A stretch of DNA of 64,000 nt from Anisus vortex. Its lineage: Eukaryota > Mollusca > Gastropoda > Planorbidae. The notes below the pieces were generated by a model. The model ran no database searches and was not told the origin of the DNA. It saw only the letters and a list, made by a program, of their open reading frames with translations. The stretch is from the NCBI GenBank assembly GCA_949126835.1, contig OX421494.1, forward strand, positions 23,927,196 through 23,991,195, in the 5' to 3' direction. The translations under genes and the position numbers were made by a program. Positions 45,981-57,133 of the stretch are shown piece after piece (position 1 is the stretch's first letter; each line of letters begins with the position of its first letter).

Positions 45981-48900
45981 AGCTTCATTCAACAGAAATA
46001 CAACAGTAGCGATCACACACTATTACCCCCCCCCCCCACCCACCCTTTTATTTTCCCCTTTCCCCAAGAGCTTTCTAAAACTAACAGGACAGCAGCTAAG
46101 CATAGTTGATTGCCCAGCATAGAGAATCCCCCAAAAAGTCTTTATGTATTTCTCTGGTGACCAATGTCTGAGCGAAGTGTTGGACTTGGTGCTTTAGCTG
46201 TATTTGTCGCTTGAAGTGGCGGCCACTCGCTTCACTTCACACCCAAACAAAAAAACAGAAGGATCTAATGGCTGCGTTGGATGTGTGTGTGTCTCGGTGG
46301 ACACCTTAGTTGAAACCAGTTTTCTTTTTTTAACCTAATCCTAAGCTTTTGGCACATTTAGCTTCAAACACACACACGCACAGTCACATATTAACCAGAC
46401 TTTGTAGATGTTTCTTTTTTATTTCTTTACTGTCCATTTTTGTTATTGTTGTCCATCTTGGATTTCAGCAGCAGTTCCCCTGCGACGGGTGTAAGGTTTC
46501 AATGCTAAACATCCGGTCAATATCTAGCCCCGGATCACATCATCGCACGCCTTTTTCTGACTGTAAGACGTCACATCCGTTGCACAGCTTGCAATAACTG
46601 CAATTCGACAGTTTAAAAAGAAATATTTTGGCGATTACGGAACCGTAGCTCGTTTGATTTCAGAACGAGATTTCTTTAAAACAATATTTTAGTAGGCACC
46701 ATTTGAGGATTATAGTAATTCATTCAGCTACTTTGTAGACTTGATTACGTTAATGTTGTTTAAAAAAAAAGGTTTACAAATGGATCAACATCCCGTGTGT
46801 AGAGTTTGGTATGATAAATTAGCGCGATATCAACTTAAATGGCCGCGGAGTAGAGATATCTATTATCTCGCGTTGCATGTCCGCTTTACGCAGTATGACG
46901 TGTTGTTGGTTCGACAAAAGTTGTCTCTTTCTGTTGAATAGTCTGGCAACAATGTTTATAGCCTTATTTCCTTCAGCTCTCATGGATAGAACTATAGAAC
47001 ATGTCAAACTAGAGAACATGTCATATGGTTTAGCCCATCAGCTTTCTTAAACTTTGCATGTTGAATGGAGGGGGGGGGGGTCTCCTTAAACTTCGCAATA
47101 TACTCTCTCTTTCTGGCACGCGCGACAACACACACACTAAAGCATAGTAGAAATGTACGTGAGTGATACTATTTACTGGTAATCTAGAACTATATGATTT
47201 CAAATTTAGTGTGAATTGTTCTGTTTATAAAATCTATATGAGACTTTTCCTCTCCTACCCAGCACCCAAAAAAAGGTACCGGTGTGAACTACTTCGTTCA
47301 TTTTCTAACATGTTTTATGACCTGACTAGAGAATGTCATAACTGTGAACACCCCCCAATGTCTTCCGGGTTAATTTGTTGGCGTTGACACAAGGCCAGAG
47401 TGTTGATGGTGGTGATGAGAGAGGACGCAGTAAACAAAACACCCTTAGAATGCTTTGTTTCCGGTGTGTGACAAGGAGCAATAACTCCATCACTAAAGAT
47501 TGTTACGGTAAGAGCGAGGCTAGCCGGTACAGCGAGTCTAGCGGGACCGGGCGTAATTCTAGATTCCCTTAACGGTGGCCAAATCAAATTTGCATTTCTC
47601 GCTCAATTCAAAGCGAGGCCGCCTCTTTTATTTGAAGGCTAAATGGCTTTCAGATATGGATATCAGACTCAGCAAATAAAGAAATGAATAGATAAATAAT
47701 GCAATTGAATCATTTTTCACGGGAATGTTTTTATCGATATTCAGATTGGAATCTAATGTTATAATGTGTGTGTGTGTGTGGCGTTAGACGGAAGCTGTAT
47801 TTTAAACACAAGTAAATCTGAATTTTAACGCTTATGTTATGTGCATAAAACCATTGCTATGTGTGAAGTTAAAATCAGTAACATTTGAAACCCTATAAGC
47901 TTATCTCTATCACAACCGCAGTAGGGATCTTTTTATCCAGCACAAGTCTTTGCTTTCGACTGCTGGTACTGAGGTACATACATAATGACTAAGCTGGATA
48001 AGACAATATTCCAGGTCCTGTGGGTGCGATGATTATAAAACCATTAAAGCCTTTACAGTATAACGAATATTTCTATGCAAGTTTTTGTGTTTGTTTGTAC
48101 GCAGACATTTTATGTATTACGAAATGTCATGCAATAAACATATATGTGTATATGATGTGTATAATTCTTTCATTATTTCACGAAAAGTAATTTTTCATCA
48201 ATTGTTCTTATGTTGGCCTTTAAAAATTAAATTACATATTTGAGGAAAAAAAAAATTATGTTCGACGAATTCGCAACACTGCATCAAACATTTGTTTTTA
48301 CATTTGATCAGTAAGCCTACTATGTTTTGATTTAAGTTTTCTTTTTTTCAATTCACACTTTTATTCCATAGGGATTATTCACGTTGAAAAAAAAATTATT
48401 AGATGCTATTAATTCTGATCTGATATTTACAACAAAAAGGGGAAATGGTTGACAACATTTCTGGCGAACTTAAAACAAACGTTCATATTTCATGACACTG
48501 TGCTTTTATTGACAATATAAATGGATGGGTTTCTAGGTTGTTGTATTGCTCTTGGTTTTTCTTTGTTGATTTTTTGTTTGTTTTGCTTGTGTTTTTTTTT
48601 TGCTTGTGTTGTTTTTTTTTTTGTTGTAATTTTCACTCCAATATGTTTACGTCAATTCTTGTCTGTTATACAGAGACTCGTCTTGTAAAACAAACAATGG
48701 CCAATTATTATAATGCTTGGGGGTTCTAGAGTCTTAGAGATACGTTTCACGTCACTACTGGCCAGTCTATACGATACAGTGGCTATCTGGGAAAGACTTT
48801 TTTTTTGCTTGCCAGACTATTGTGCAGAGTGCTGTAATTGTTCTCACCCCCTTAGTGTCCTTGATATTAACCTCGTCACGCGGTTAAGTCTCTCGAAGAG

Positions 48901-50139
48901 ATCAATGGAAATTGGGGCGCCTCGATTCTCATCACATTTGACACCAGGAACCCCCGCGAGCTTACTCCCACATTTTTGGCTATGTGTATTTTTCGGTACC
49001 AGAAGAATAAATAGGCTTAACCTTAAATAGAATGGTTACAAGTGTCTGTCTGTGTCCATTTACTTATAACGTCTACGTTATTATACCGCTATACTAATCC
49101 AAAAAAGAATTAAAAAAAGAATTCAATTCCCCATGTCTGAGACCTCTTTGATGCTAGTGCGATAAAAAGTTCTCAACAGTTGTTGAAACCAATTAGCTAA
49201 GTGTTAAGCATGACTGTTATAGTTAATGTCTAGGCAACCTTTTCCTTATATATACGGTATATATATATATTTTAGTGTCCGTTAATGTCTTGGGGCGTCG
49301 GGAACAAGTTATGTTGTCTGCACCAAGGGTGGGCCTTATAACAACGGCAGGTCGAATCCTGAAATTTGGCTTATTATCTCCCTTCCCTCCGAACAGAAAA
49401 AGTATTTTGTTTGTCTCCCTTTGGAAAAGAGGAAAGAAAAAAAGCATTTTTTTTCACGTATAAATAAAATAAAATTAGATAAAACACGTTCGCCGTAACA
49501 ATGGGAGAGAAAGAAAGAAAGAAAAACAAAAACTGCCGCATTCTCCCCACCTCACCCCCACTCCCCACCTCACCCCCACCCAGACCTTTCCGATCAATAA
49601 CGTATCCGCTCGCCATAAAATATTCAGCGCTTAGCATTACGGACATTACGGAGTAGGGTGATGGTTATGGGGGGAGGGGACGTATTAAAGGTGGAGAGAA
49701 GTATTTGAATCGTCTACATTGACAATGTAAGCCCAGGCAGGCAAACTGAGGATACGGCCAGATTATCCCGGACAAAATACTGTGTGTAGTAGTCTCTATT
49801 GCAGCTGGTAGACCAACAACCCCCTCTGGAAGAGACTTCATCTAATTGTGCAGTGTTACAGGCGAAGTGAGCGCGTACAACATAACGTAATGATGTGAAG
49901 GCAAGATGGTCACATTGTCGCTGGTATCACGTCATCTTTAGGTCAACGACCAGCACCCCTCTCCCTTCCTTTATTTTGTTGGTTCACGTCTGTCTACATT
50001 TTAAGTTTTAATTTAAAGTTGGCAAGACGAAATGAGTTTTGTGTGTGAATCGAATCTCTGGGGTAATTATTGAGGAAGTTTTAAGTTACTTCTTCTTAGT
50101 TTAAGTAGATTGACCTTCAATTTTTTGTCATATGGATAG
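45981..50139. other. Long unique stretch, no gene recognised
   Basis: Contains a C-run (46026-46037), (GT)n at 47766-47780, T-runs near 48591-48620 and TA tracts near 49246-49271. Small frames (46349-46597, 46741-46941, 48713-49030) show no domain. 47470-47660 has balanced composition and an exact octamer ATTTGCAT (47588-47595), so it may be a conserved non-coding element. Otherwise nothing is supported. Confidence 0.45.
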
Positions 50140-50249
50140 CTCTTCCTCTTTCACCTCTCTCTTTCTCTCCAACTAGCTATCTTTCTCTCCAACTCTATCT
50201 CTACTCCTATCTCCACTAACATATATCTCCTCATTTCTCTCGCCCTCTC

Positions 50250-51297
50250 TCTCCGATTCTCTTTCTCTACATAGATATCTAACCTTATACTTCTCTTTCG
50301 CTCTCTCTCTCTCTCTCTCTCTCTCTCCGATTCTCTTTCTCTACGCAGATATCTAACCTTATACTTCTCTCTCGCTCTCTCTCTCTCCGATTCTCTTTCT
50401 CTACACAGATATCTAACCTTATACTTCTCTTTCGCTCTCGCTCTCTCTCTCTCCGATTTTCTTTCTCTACACAGATATCTAACCTTATACTTCTCTTTCG
50501 CTCTCTCTCTCTCTCGCTCTCTCTCTCTCCGATTCTCTTTCTCTACACAGATATCTAACCTTATACTTCTCTTTCGCTCTCTCTCTCTCGCTCTCTCTCT
50601 CTCCGATTCTCTTTCTCTACACAGATATCTAACCTTATACTTCTCTTTCGCTCTCTCTCTCTCGCTCTCTCTCTCTCCGATTCTCTTTCTCTACACAGAT
50701 ATCTAACCTTATACTTCTCTTTCGCTCTCTCTCTCTCGCTTTCTCTCTCTCCGATTCTCTTTCTCTACACAGATATCTAACCTTATACTTCTCTTTCGCT
50801 CTCTCTCTCTCCCCGATTCTCTTTCTCTACACAGATATCTAACCTTATACTTCTCTTTCGCTCTCGCTCTCTCTCTCTCCGATTCTCTTTCTCTACACAG
50901 ATATCTAACCTTATACTTCTCTTTCGCTCTCTCTCTCTCGCTCTCTCTCTCTCCGATTCTCTTTCTCTACACAGATATCTAACCTTATACTTCTCTTTCG
51001 CTCTCTCTCTCTCGCTCTCTCTCTCTCCGATTCTCTTTCTCTACACAGATATCTAACCTTATACTTCTCTTTCGCTCTCTCTCTCTCGCTCTCTCTCTCT
51101 CCGATTCTCTTTCTCTACACAGATATCTAACCTTATACTTCTCTTTCGCTCTCTCTCTCTCGCTCTCTCTCTCTCGGATTCTCTTTCTCTACACAGATAT
51201 CTAACCTTATACTTCTCTCTCGCTCTCTCTCTCTCGCTCTCTCTCTCTCCGATTCTCTTTCTCTACACAGATATCTAACCTTATACTTCTCTCTCGC

Positions 51298-51329
<32 letters not shown>

Positions 51330-51747
51330 CGATTCTCTTTCTCTACACAGATATCTAACCTTATACTTCTCTCTCGCTCTCTCTCTCTCTCGCTCTCTCT
51401 CTCTCCGATTCTCTTTCTCTACACAGATATCTAACCTTATACTTCTCTTTCGCTCTCTCTCTCGCTCTCTCTCTCCGATTCTCTTTCTCTACACAGATAT
51501 CTAACCTTATACTTCTCTTTCGCTCTCTCTCTCTCGCTCTCTCTCTCTCCGATTCTCTTTCTCTACACAGATATCTAACCTTATACTTCTCTTTCGCTCT
51601 CTCTCTCTCGCTCTCTCTCTCTCCGATTTTCTTTCTCTACACAGATATCTAACCTTATACTTCTCTCTCGCTCTCTCTCTCTCGCTCTCTCTCTCTCCGA
51701 TTCTCTTTCTCTACACAGATATCTAACCTTATACTTCTCTCTCGCTC
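50250..51747. repeat. Minisatellite of about 74 bp with internal CT microsatellite, about 21 copies
   Basis: Each unit joins a conserved core (ccgattctctttctctacac, agatatctaaccttatactt) to a variable pyrimidine tract ctctttcgctctctctctct with cg interruptions. Unit length ranges from about 60 to 80 bp through CT-tract changes; 74 bp is typical. The core is nearly invariant (acatag and acgcag variants in the first two units). Confidence 0.96.
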
Positions 51748-51854
51748 TCTTTATCTAGCTCACCAGCTTTTTTTCCATCTCTTTCGATGTATGTCTTTCC
51801 TCTCTCATCATTTCTCTTCTTTCCGCACTCTCTACATATTTCTCTGTAAGTCTC

Positions 51855-51990
51855 TCTCTACATCTCTACACCTTTCTTACTCCATAGGTCTCTCTCTCTC
51901 TACATCTCTACACCTTTCTTACTCCATAGGTCTCTCTCTCTCTCTCTACATCTCTACACCTTTCTTACTCCATAGGTCTCTCTCTCTCTA
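51855..51990. repeat. About 45-bp tandem repeat, 3 copies
   Basis: tctctacatctctacacctt then tcttactccataggtctctc repeats three times with CT-length differences. It is a pyrimidine-rich extension of the neighbouring array region. Confidence 0.85.
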
Positions 51991-52124
51991 TTTCTACTCG
52001 TTACACGCACTACATTCTCTAGCTGGAGATATAAACATAATACCCCGAGGATAACATAATAAGTTGGTATCAGTTGAAATAGGACCGATAGGAAAACGTA
52101 CTCTTTGATACTATCGCTATATAC

Positions 52125-52257
52125 CAGGGCTGTGGAGTCGGTAGATAAATGTCCCGACTCCGACTCCTCAGTTTTTTGTACTTCCGACTCCAACTCCGAC
52201 TCCAGGTACCAAAATTTCCTCCGACTCCGACTCTTCGACTCCGACTCCACAGCCCTG
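52125..52257. mobile_element. hAT MITE with GACTCC internal repeats, 133 bp
   Basis: Perfect terminal inverted repeats CAGGGCTGTGGAGTCGG and CCGACTCCACAGCCCTG enclose many gactcc/gactccg hexamers. Flanking 8-mers ctatatac (52117-52124) and ctatatta (52258-52265) share six of eight bases. It is a non-autonomous hAT type with a subterminal GAGTCGG motif array. Open frames rich in SDSDS/ESESE are repeat artefacts. Confidence 0.88.
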
Positions 52258-52265
52258 CTATATTA

Positions 52266-52480
52266 TATACGTGTGATATATCTGCACCTGTGATCACAAT
52301 ACGTCTGGTTGTCTGGGTGGTGTGACCTGATCACTTAATGGTGGCCTTCAGAGCCAATGTCCAAATTATTTTTTTCTTTCACCAACTAGGTGTTTAGTGT
52401 AGGGCTGTTCCCTGTTAGGATTAAATCACCTATTTACCAAGAGACAACTTTACTATCTAATTTATAATAATAACAATGTC

Positions 52481-52522
<42 letters not shown>

Positions 52523-53715
52523 ACAATAAGTTATAATCAGGTAGACAACATAGTAATATATAATGCTCTACTATCTTTTATGCTAGCAAAATAGTTCGAC
52601 TGGTGAGCAGTCAGATTGAAAACTAAAATTTCTGCACATTCGTCCTTCCTTCTTTCGCTCCTGTCTTAATAATTATTGACGTGCAAATACAGCAACACAT
52701 TTCTAAGTATAAAAACAGATAAATAATTATCATCAATCTACACGGCTTATATGCAGTTGAATATTTAGTAAAGCGGCTAGCGCATGCTTAGCTTTCACGA
52801 GGAAAATGAACGGTTTCTAATTTTGCCGTAATTTTACTTCCGGAATTTCTTGCGTCTGTTATGTAATTTCGTAACAGCTGCGTAATACAAGTTGTTATCA
52901 ATCACTTATTCCTTTGCGCTATACAATGCTAGACTTGTCCCAACTCACATAATACAAGACGTTGCTAGGAGACGAAACCTGCATTAGTTAGAGAGAATCA
53001 CTTCCTGTAGGTGGAAAAAAACTCTGTTTGAAGACATAAAAATGTAGATAAATTTGAGTAAGAAAGAACAGAAAAGACTGTTAATGAATCCCAACTTCCA
53101 CCCACCAACCCCCCGACATGTATTAATGTCTTGTGTCCTTATTGCCGACAAGGTAATCGTATTACACTGTAGGGTTTTCTGAGCATTGCTTGACCAATTT
53201 GTCTCTCTTTCTGTAAGCGGTCGTATAATTTATATCCCAAGCCGATCAAACAGCAGCCCCCATAGTGGGAATCTTTGTTGCACTAGTGGGCGCTACCCAG
53301 GGAGAAGGGGCGGGGAGAGATTTCTTTCCGGTTTCCCGGACTTGTGGGGCTAGGTACGATAAAGTCAATCGGTCGGGTGTCTAGTAGACACAGCGGGCTA
53401 CTGTCACCAAATCCAGCGCCCACGTTTGTGCATGGTGATGAGTACAGTTGCTGCATGCCTCGCTTACTACAAAACCAGGCTATGGTTTCTTATTTTTCCA
53501 TCTTTATTTTCTTTACTTTGACATGCTCAACGAGGCTTGATTTGTTGTTTTGGAGAGGGGTGGGAAGCGATTTCTTTTTTATGTTAAAAATTGATGAATG
53601 TTGTATTTTGTCCGGACGGTTTTGCATTCCATTGAAAATTGAAACCAATAAAAGCTACATTTTAAATTCCACCCACACCTTAATTAAATAAAGTTTTTCT
53701 AATCGTTTATTATCC
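52266..53715. other. Unique sequence with a TA microsatellite
   Basis: (TA)n lies at about 52484-52520. A frame at 53344-53691 has no domain. A weak resemblance to the hAT core (ccattgaaaattg) is seen near 53630. Confidence 0.45.
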
Positions 53716-53747
<32 letters not shown>

Positions 53748-53751
53748 GTGG
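53716..53751. repeat. (GT)n microsatellite
   Basis: About 17 GT dinucleotides with one gc interruption. Confidence 0.95.
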
Positions 53752-53971
53752 CTAATTTGAAAAAAAAAATCTTTATTAAATTTATTCATTACAACAAGTC
53801 TTTTATTCTGGTTAGTATTTAGCCTTGATTTGGTTTTTCGTTTTTCCCAAATAAAAACTTGATGCAATCTGCATCCTCCATGTAAATGTTATAATGTTAT
53901 TTAATGACCTGGTGTTTTAGTGATTTACGCTGGACTCGGCGACTTCATTCTAGTGTTATGATTCTCTAGCT

Positions 53972-54174
53972 CTGGGGTCGGCAACTTTTTGATAATAGTG
54001 TGAAAGATTGCTTATTCATTCATCGTGCCAAATGCCTAAAAGCCATCCTGCTCTGGCACTCAATTTCTTGTAGTAAAGACCTTAATTGACTTTTTGGGGT
54101 GGGTGGGGTGGGGGGGGGGGGGGGAGGTATTCCGCGCACCAATGGAAATCGGTCCTTAGGTTGCCGACCCCCTC
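53972..54174. mobile_element. hAT MITE (GGTCGGCAACC family)
   Basis: Starts CTGGGGTCGGCAACTTTTTG and ends GGTTGCCGACCCCCTC. The core matches other copies (gcctaaaagccatcctgctc, actcaatttcttgtag). An expanded G-run lies at 54096-54126. It is flanked by ctctagct and ctccagtt, 6 of 8 identical. Confidence 0.85.
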
Positions 54175-54266
54175 CTCCAGTTAACAAACGATGCCAATAT
54201 AAGTTAATGTATGCTAATGTACCATTGAAATGGCATCAAGCTGCAATACTTTATTTGCGCTATTAC

Positions 54267-54625
54267 AGAGTGGGAATTAACCAGAGAGTAAGAATGTACC
54301 GCAGAGTGGGAATTAACCACAGAGTGAGAATGTACCGCAGAGTGGGAATTAACCACAGAGTGAGAATGTACCGCAGAGTGGGAATTAACCACAGAGTGAG
54401 AATGTACCGAGGAGTGGGAATTAACCACAGAGTGAGAATGTACCGCAAAGTGGAATTTAACCACAGAGTAAGAATGTACCACAGAGTGGGAATGTACCAC
54501 AGAGTGAGAATGTACCGCGGAGTGGGAATTAACCACAGAGTGAGAATGTACCGCGGAGTGGGAATGTACCACAGAGTGAGAATGTACCACAGAGTGGGAA
54601 TGTACCACAGAGTAATATTGTACAC
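54267..54625. repeat. 36-bp minisatellite built from two 18-bp halves, about 10 copies
   Basis: The halves gggaattaaccacagagt and gagaatgtaccgcagagt alternate; near 54480-54610 the second-type half predominates. A plus-strand frame runs through it (54099-54836, 245 codons, VGINHRVRMYRR repeats), with an upstream part lying in the hAT MITE G-run. There is no signal that it is a real protein. Confidence 0.95.
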
Positions 54626-54900
54626 TAGAATAGTTATGTACTACAAAATAGTATCAGAGTTTGTCACAGTAATGCAAGCATGTTTAAAGAATTCAAGATC
54701 AATAGCTACATGTGGCAGTGTCGACAACTGCAGTGTTGACTATGTGTACTTTATTTGTTCTTGTTGGCCCGATACTTCAATGATTACAATTCAGTTACTC
54801 CTGCTGGTGCATTATCACTCCCTTCTCTCTGTTTGACCAAGACCATCGTAAATACTTACGGTGGTCTTGGTTTGGCTCCGTACTCACTATTCCCCTTTTC
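54626..54900. other. Unique sequence between arrays
   Basis: Nothing is recognised. The 245-codon frame ends here. Confidence 0.4.
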
Positions 54901-54904
54901 TGTA

Positions 54905-55062
54905 TCCCTCTCTCTCTCTCTCTCTGTCTGTCTCTCTCTGTCTCTCTCTCTGTCTCTCTCTCTGTCTCTCTCTGTCTCTCTCTGTCTCTCTCTCTCTCTC
55001 TGTCTGTCTCTCTCTCTCTGTCTCTCTCTCTGTCTCTCTCTGTCTCTCTCTCTCTCTCTCTC
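54905..55062. repeat. (CT)n/(CTGT) simple repeat
   Basis: About 155 bp of tctctctctgtctctc-type sequence: a homopyrimidine-rich tract with periodic G. Confidence 0.95.
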
Positions 55063-55454
55063 CTTCCTAATCTTTCAATTTAGTCCTATCTATTGTCGTA
55101 GATTGTAGTGAGGTTATTTAATGTAAATATTTTATTTGATGCGTGTGTGTGTGAACTTTACTCTCTTTGTATAATGTGACTGATCTGATGGAAAGTAGTG
55201 ATTATAATACATTCAACATTAAATTCTAACTATGAAATACAAGACAAACGTCCAATTGAGTACTGGAAAAGATTGTAACTAGAATTGTAACAAAAAAAGA
55301 AAACTTCCTATACATTCTAATTTTATTATCCGAGTAGACATGAGGGAAATGGAATGGGTTGCCTAAATGAAAACCAACGTCTTCTCTCTGAAGTCTTAAT
55401 CTCTTGTAAAAATCCATATCAAAATGCTCGGCTGAGCATGGCTATCTTCTAGAC
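55063..55454. other. Unique sequence; weak dispersed-repeat match
   Basis: On the minus strand near 55370-55340 the phrase aggcaacccattccatttcc resembles the 3' part of the family at 28557-28790. No gene. Confidence 0.4.
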
Positions 55455-55825
55455 CAGGGGTCGGCAACCTTTTGCTAATGGTGTGCCAAACTAGGATTTC
55501 TAAGTCATTCAGCGTGCCAACAGCCTAAATGTCAACCTGTTCTATTATACTTGTTTAATTATTTTTTATAGGAATTAATTTAACTCCGTAGCAAGACCAA
55601 GCAAGGCCAAATATTTATAGAAAGGAAATTTATAGACAAAATCGTTAAGGGCGTTTTATTTATAATAGAAAACATTTACGTGATTGTGATTATCTACCTT
55701 TTCATTTATAATTTATTCCAAATACAAAATTGAATTACCACACTTTCAACTTTGTAAACATTATCATTTGGTTGTCAAGAAGTGGATCTAGCAAAAGCTA
55801 ATATTGATTATATTTAGTTCTCTTT

Positions 55826-56044
55826 TTTTTTTTTTCGGTAGGAGGCACGGTGGAGTTTGATCTCCTTGCCCCTCCTTTGGGCCTACTAGGCATCGTATAG
55901 TTTTTGAGAGCCGTAGCTCGAGGGTGGGGTAACTCAGACCTCCTACACAGTTGTGAAAAATCTAATCGCACAAGGCGGAGAAGATCTATACATTGTGTGA
56001 GGAAGCCAGAGTGATCGAACTTAGCTAAAGGCCGAGAAGCGATC
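55826..56044 (-). mobile_element. Poly(A)-tailed retroposon with U2/U5 snRNA-like head
   Basis: On the minus strand it begins atcgcttctcggccttta then gctaag, close to the 5' end of metazoan U2 snRNA. It continues atcactctggcttcctca, gtatagatcttctccgcctt, ttagattttt and ggtctgagt, which parallel the order of U5 snRNA (5' actctgg, conserved loop with cgcctt, closing stem, ctgagt). cctcacaca and tgtgtaggagg can pair as in the U5 stem. It ends in a run of about 13 A. The Sm site is not recognisable and no clear target duplication was found. A retrotransposed snRNA chimera or an snRNA-derived SINE is the best reading. Confidence 0.5.
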
Positions 56045-56750
56045 TCATTATTAGGTTTTGTTTGCAATCGCAGGTAGCGCTGATTGACGTTAAGAGGAAT
56101 TGATTCGTTGTATTCATACGAACTGGGTAGTTAATGTAATGTTTAAAAAATTTGCATAATATGTTTTAGTCATATAATATTTATTTAATTTTCACCTACT
56201 TTTTTACAGCTTGGTCATTATAAAGTTCTAAATTATTGGCTATTTAGGCTTTTATATAAAAAAAAAAAAACACCAACACAATATAAGAAATATTAGTGCA
56301 AAAAAAACGGGTTAATTATCTCCCTTTAATTAAAATAAAGTTTCTAAATTTGATTCAATAGTGATGACAAACATGTATTTTTTTTATTATACCAAATATT
56401 ACTGACTAATTATTATTTCTTTATATAAATACAGTATTATGGTGTTCGTTACGAGATTTAATTATTATACGTATACAATTAATTTACGTTAAACAGTTTT
56501 AAATAAACATTTCCTGTATTGTTTGTCTATTTACCTTAAGGAGTTTATCTTTTTCAACATTAATAATAACAACAATTGCATAATATAATGCTATGAAAAA
56601 TTATTGTATTTTTATTAGATTGTTAAAAACAATTTTTGTTATAGAATATTTATGTTTTAATTATAAAGAAGATGAGCATGAAAACTCTTATAAATGCCAT
56701 TAGTTTAATGTTATATCAATTAATGAGCGTCTAGTCTTGAATGCTCTTCG

Positions 56751-57003
56751 CTAATTTATAAAGGCAGATACATATTTAGTCATTTCTGAGTGAGTGAAGT
56801 GTAAGTGACCTCTTTGGATGCTGAACACAGCTTTCATGTGATATAAATACTGTACACAACTGTGAGTTGAACCAAAAGCTGAAAGTAGAGCGAAAGTCTG
56901 GCAATTGATAATAGCAGATGACTTTCTTAAATAGCTTCCTTCCATATTTATCCGCAATCTGGCACATTTCGAAACATCGGCTCCAACAGTCAGTTCTCCT
57001 CAT
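56751..57003 (-). pseudogene. hAT transposase C-terminal remnant
   Basis: The minus-strand frame includes FALLSAFGSTHSC, YHMKAVFSIQR and FTHSEMTKYV. hAT transposases end in a dimerisation domain with an FGST..C block, then a MK...S..R..L...H stretch, which this resembles in order and spacing. A second frame immediately upstream (57003-56910, QIADKYGRKLF) suggests a frameshift. It lies just inside the right end of the 1.67-kb hAT element and supports its family assignment. It is non-functional: short, frameshifted and missing the catalytic core. Confidence 0.55.
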
Positions 57004-57133
57004 TCAGAACTTGAAAATGTTTTTTTTTCATCAATAAAAAACACCTCTTGGAGGTCTCTCGCGTGCCATTGAAAATCGCTCTGCGTGCCAAGTTAGGCAC
57101 GCGTGCCTTAAGTTGCCGATCCCTGTTCTATAC

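Larger units (their letters stand above)
55455..57125 (-). mobile_element. 1.67-kb hAT element, likely parent type of the GGTCGGCAACC MITEs
   Basis: Starts CAGGGGTCGGCAACCTTTTG and ends CTTAAGTTGCCGATCCCTG, with target duplications ttctagac (55447-55454) and ttctatac (57126-57133), 7 of 8 identical. The terminal roughly 100 bp at each end match the short MITE copies (gtgtgccaaac, attcagcgtgccaacagcc; gcgtgccattgaaaatcgct, ggcacgcgtgcc). Internally it holds minus-strand transposase remnants (56751-57003) and a younger poly(A) retroposon (55826-56044). The rest is AT-rich and decayed. Confidence 0.88.

Noticed and set aside
46349..46597. Possible exon with FPCDGC motif
   Set aside because: A single short motif, no splice-site pair I can defend, and the upstream frame is simple-repeat derived.
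53510..53645. Another GGTCGGCAACC-family hAT copy
   Set aside because: Only ccattgaaaattg and general layout match; termini and target duplications are missing.
55826..56044. Functional U2 or U5 snRNA gene
   Set aside because: Only the U2 5' end is present, the U5-like part lacks a recognisable Sm site, and there is a genomic poly(A) tail; a retroposon fits better.
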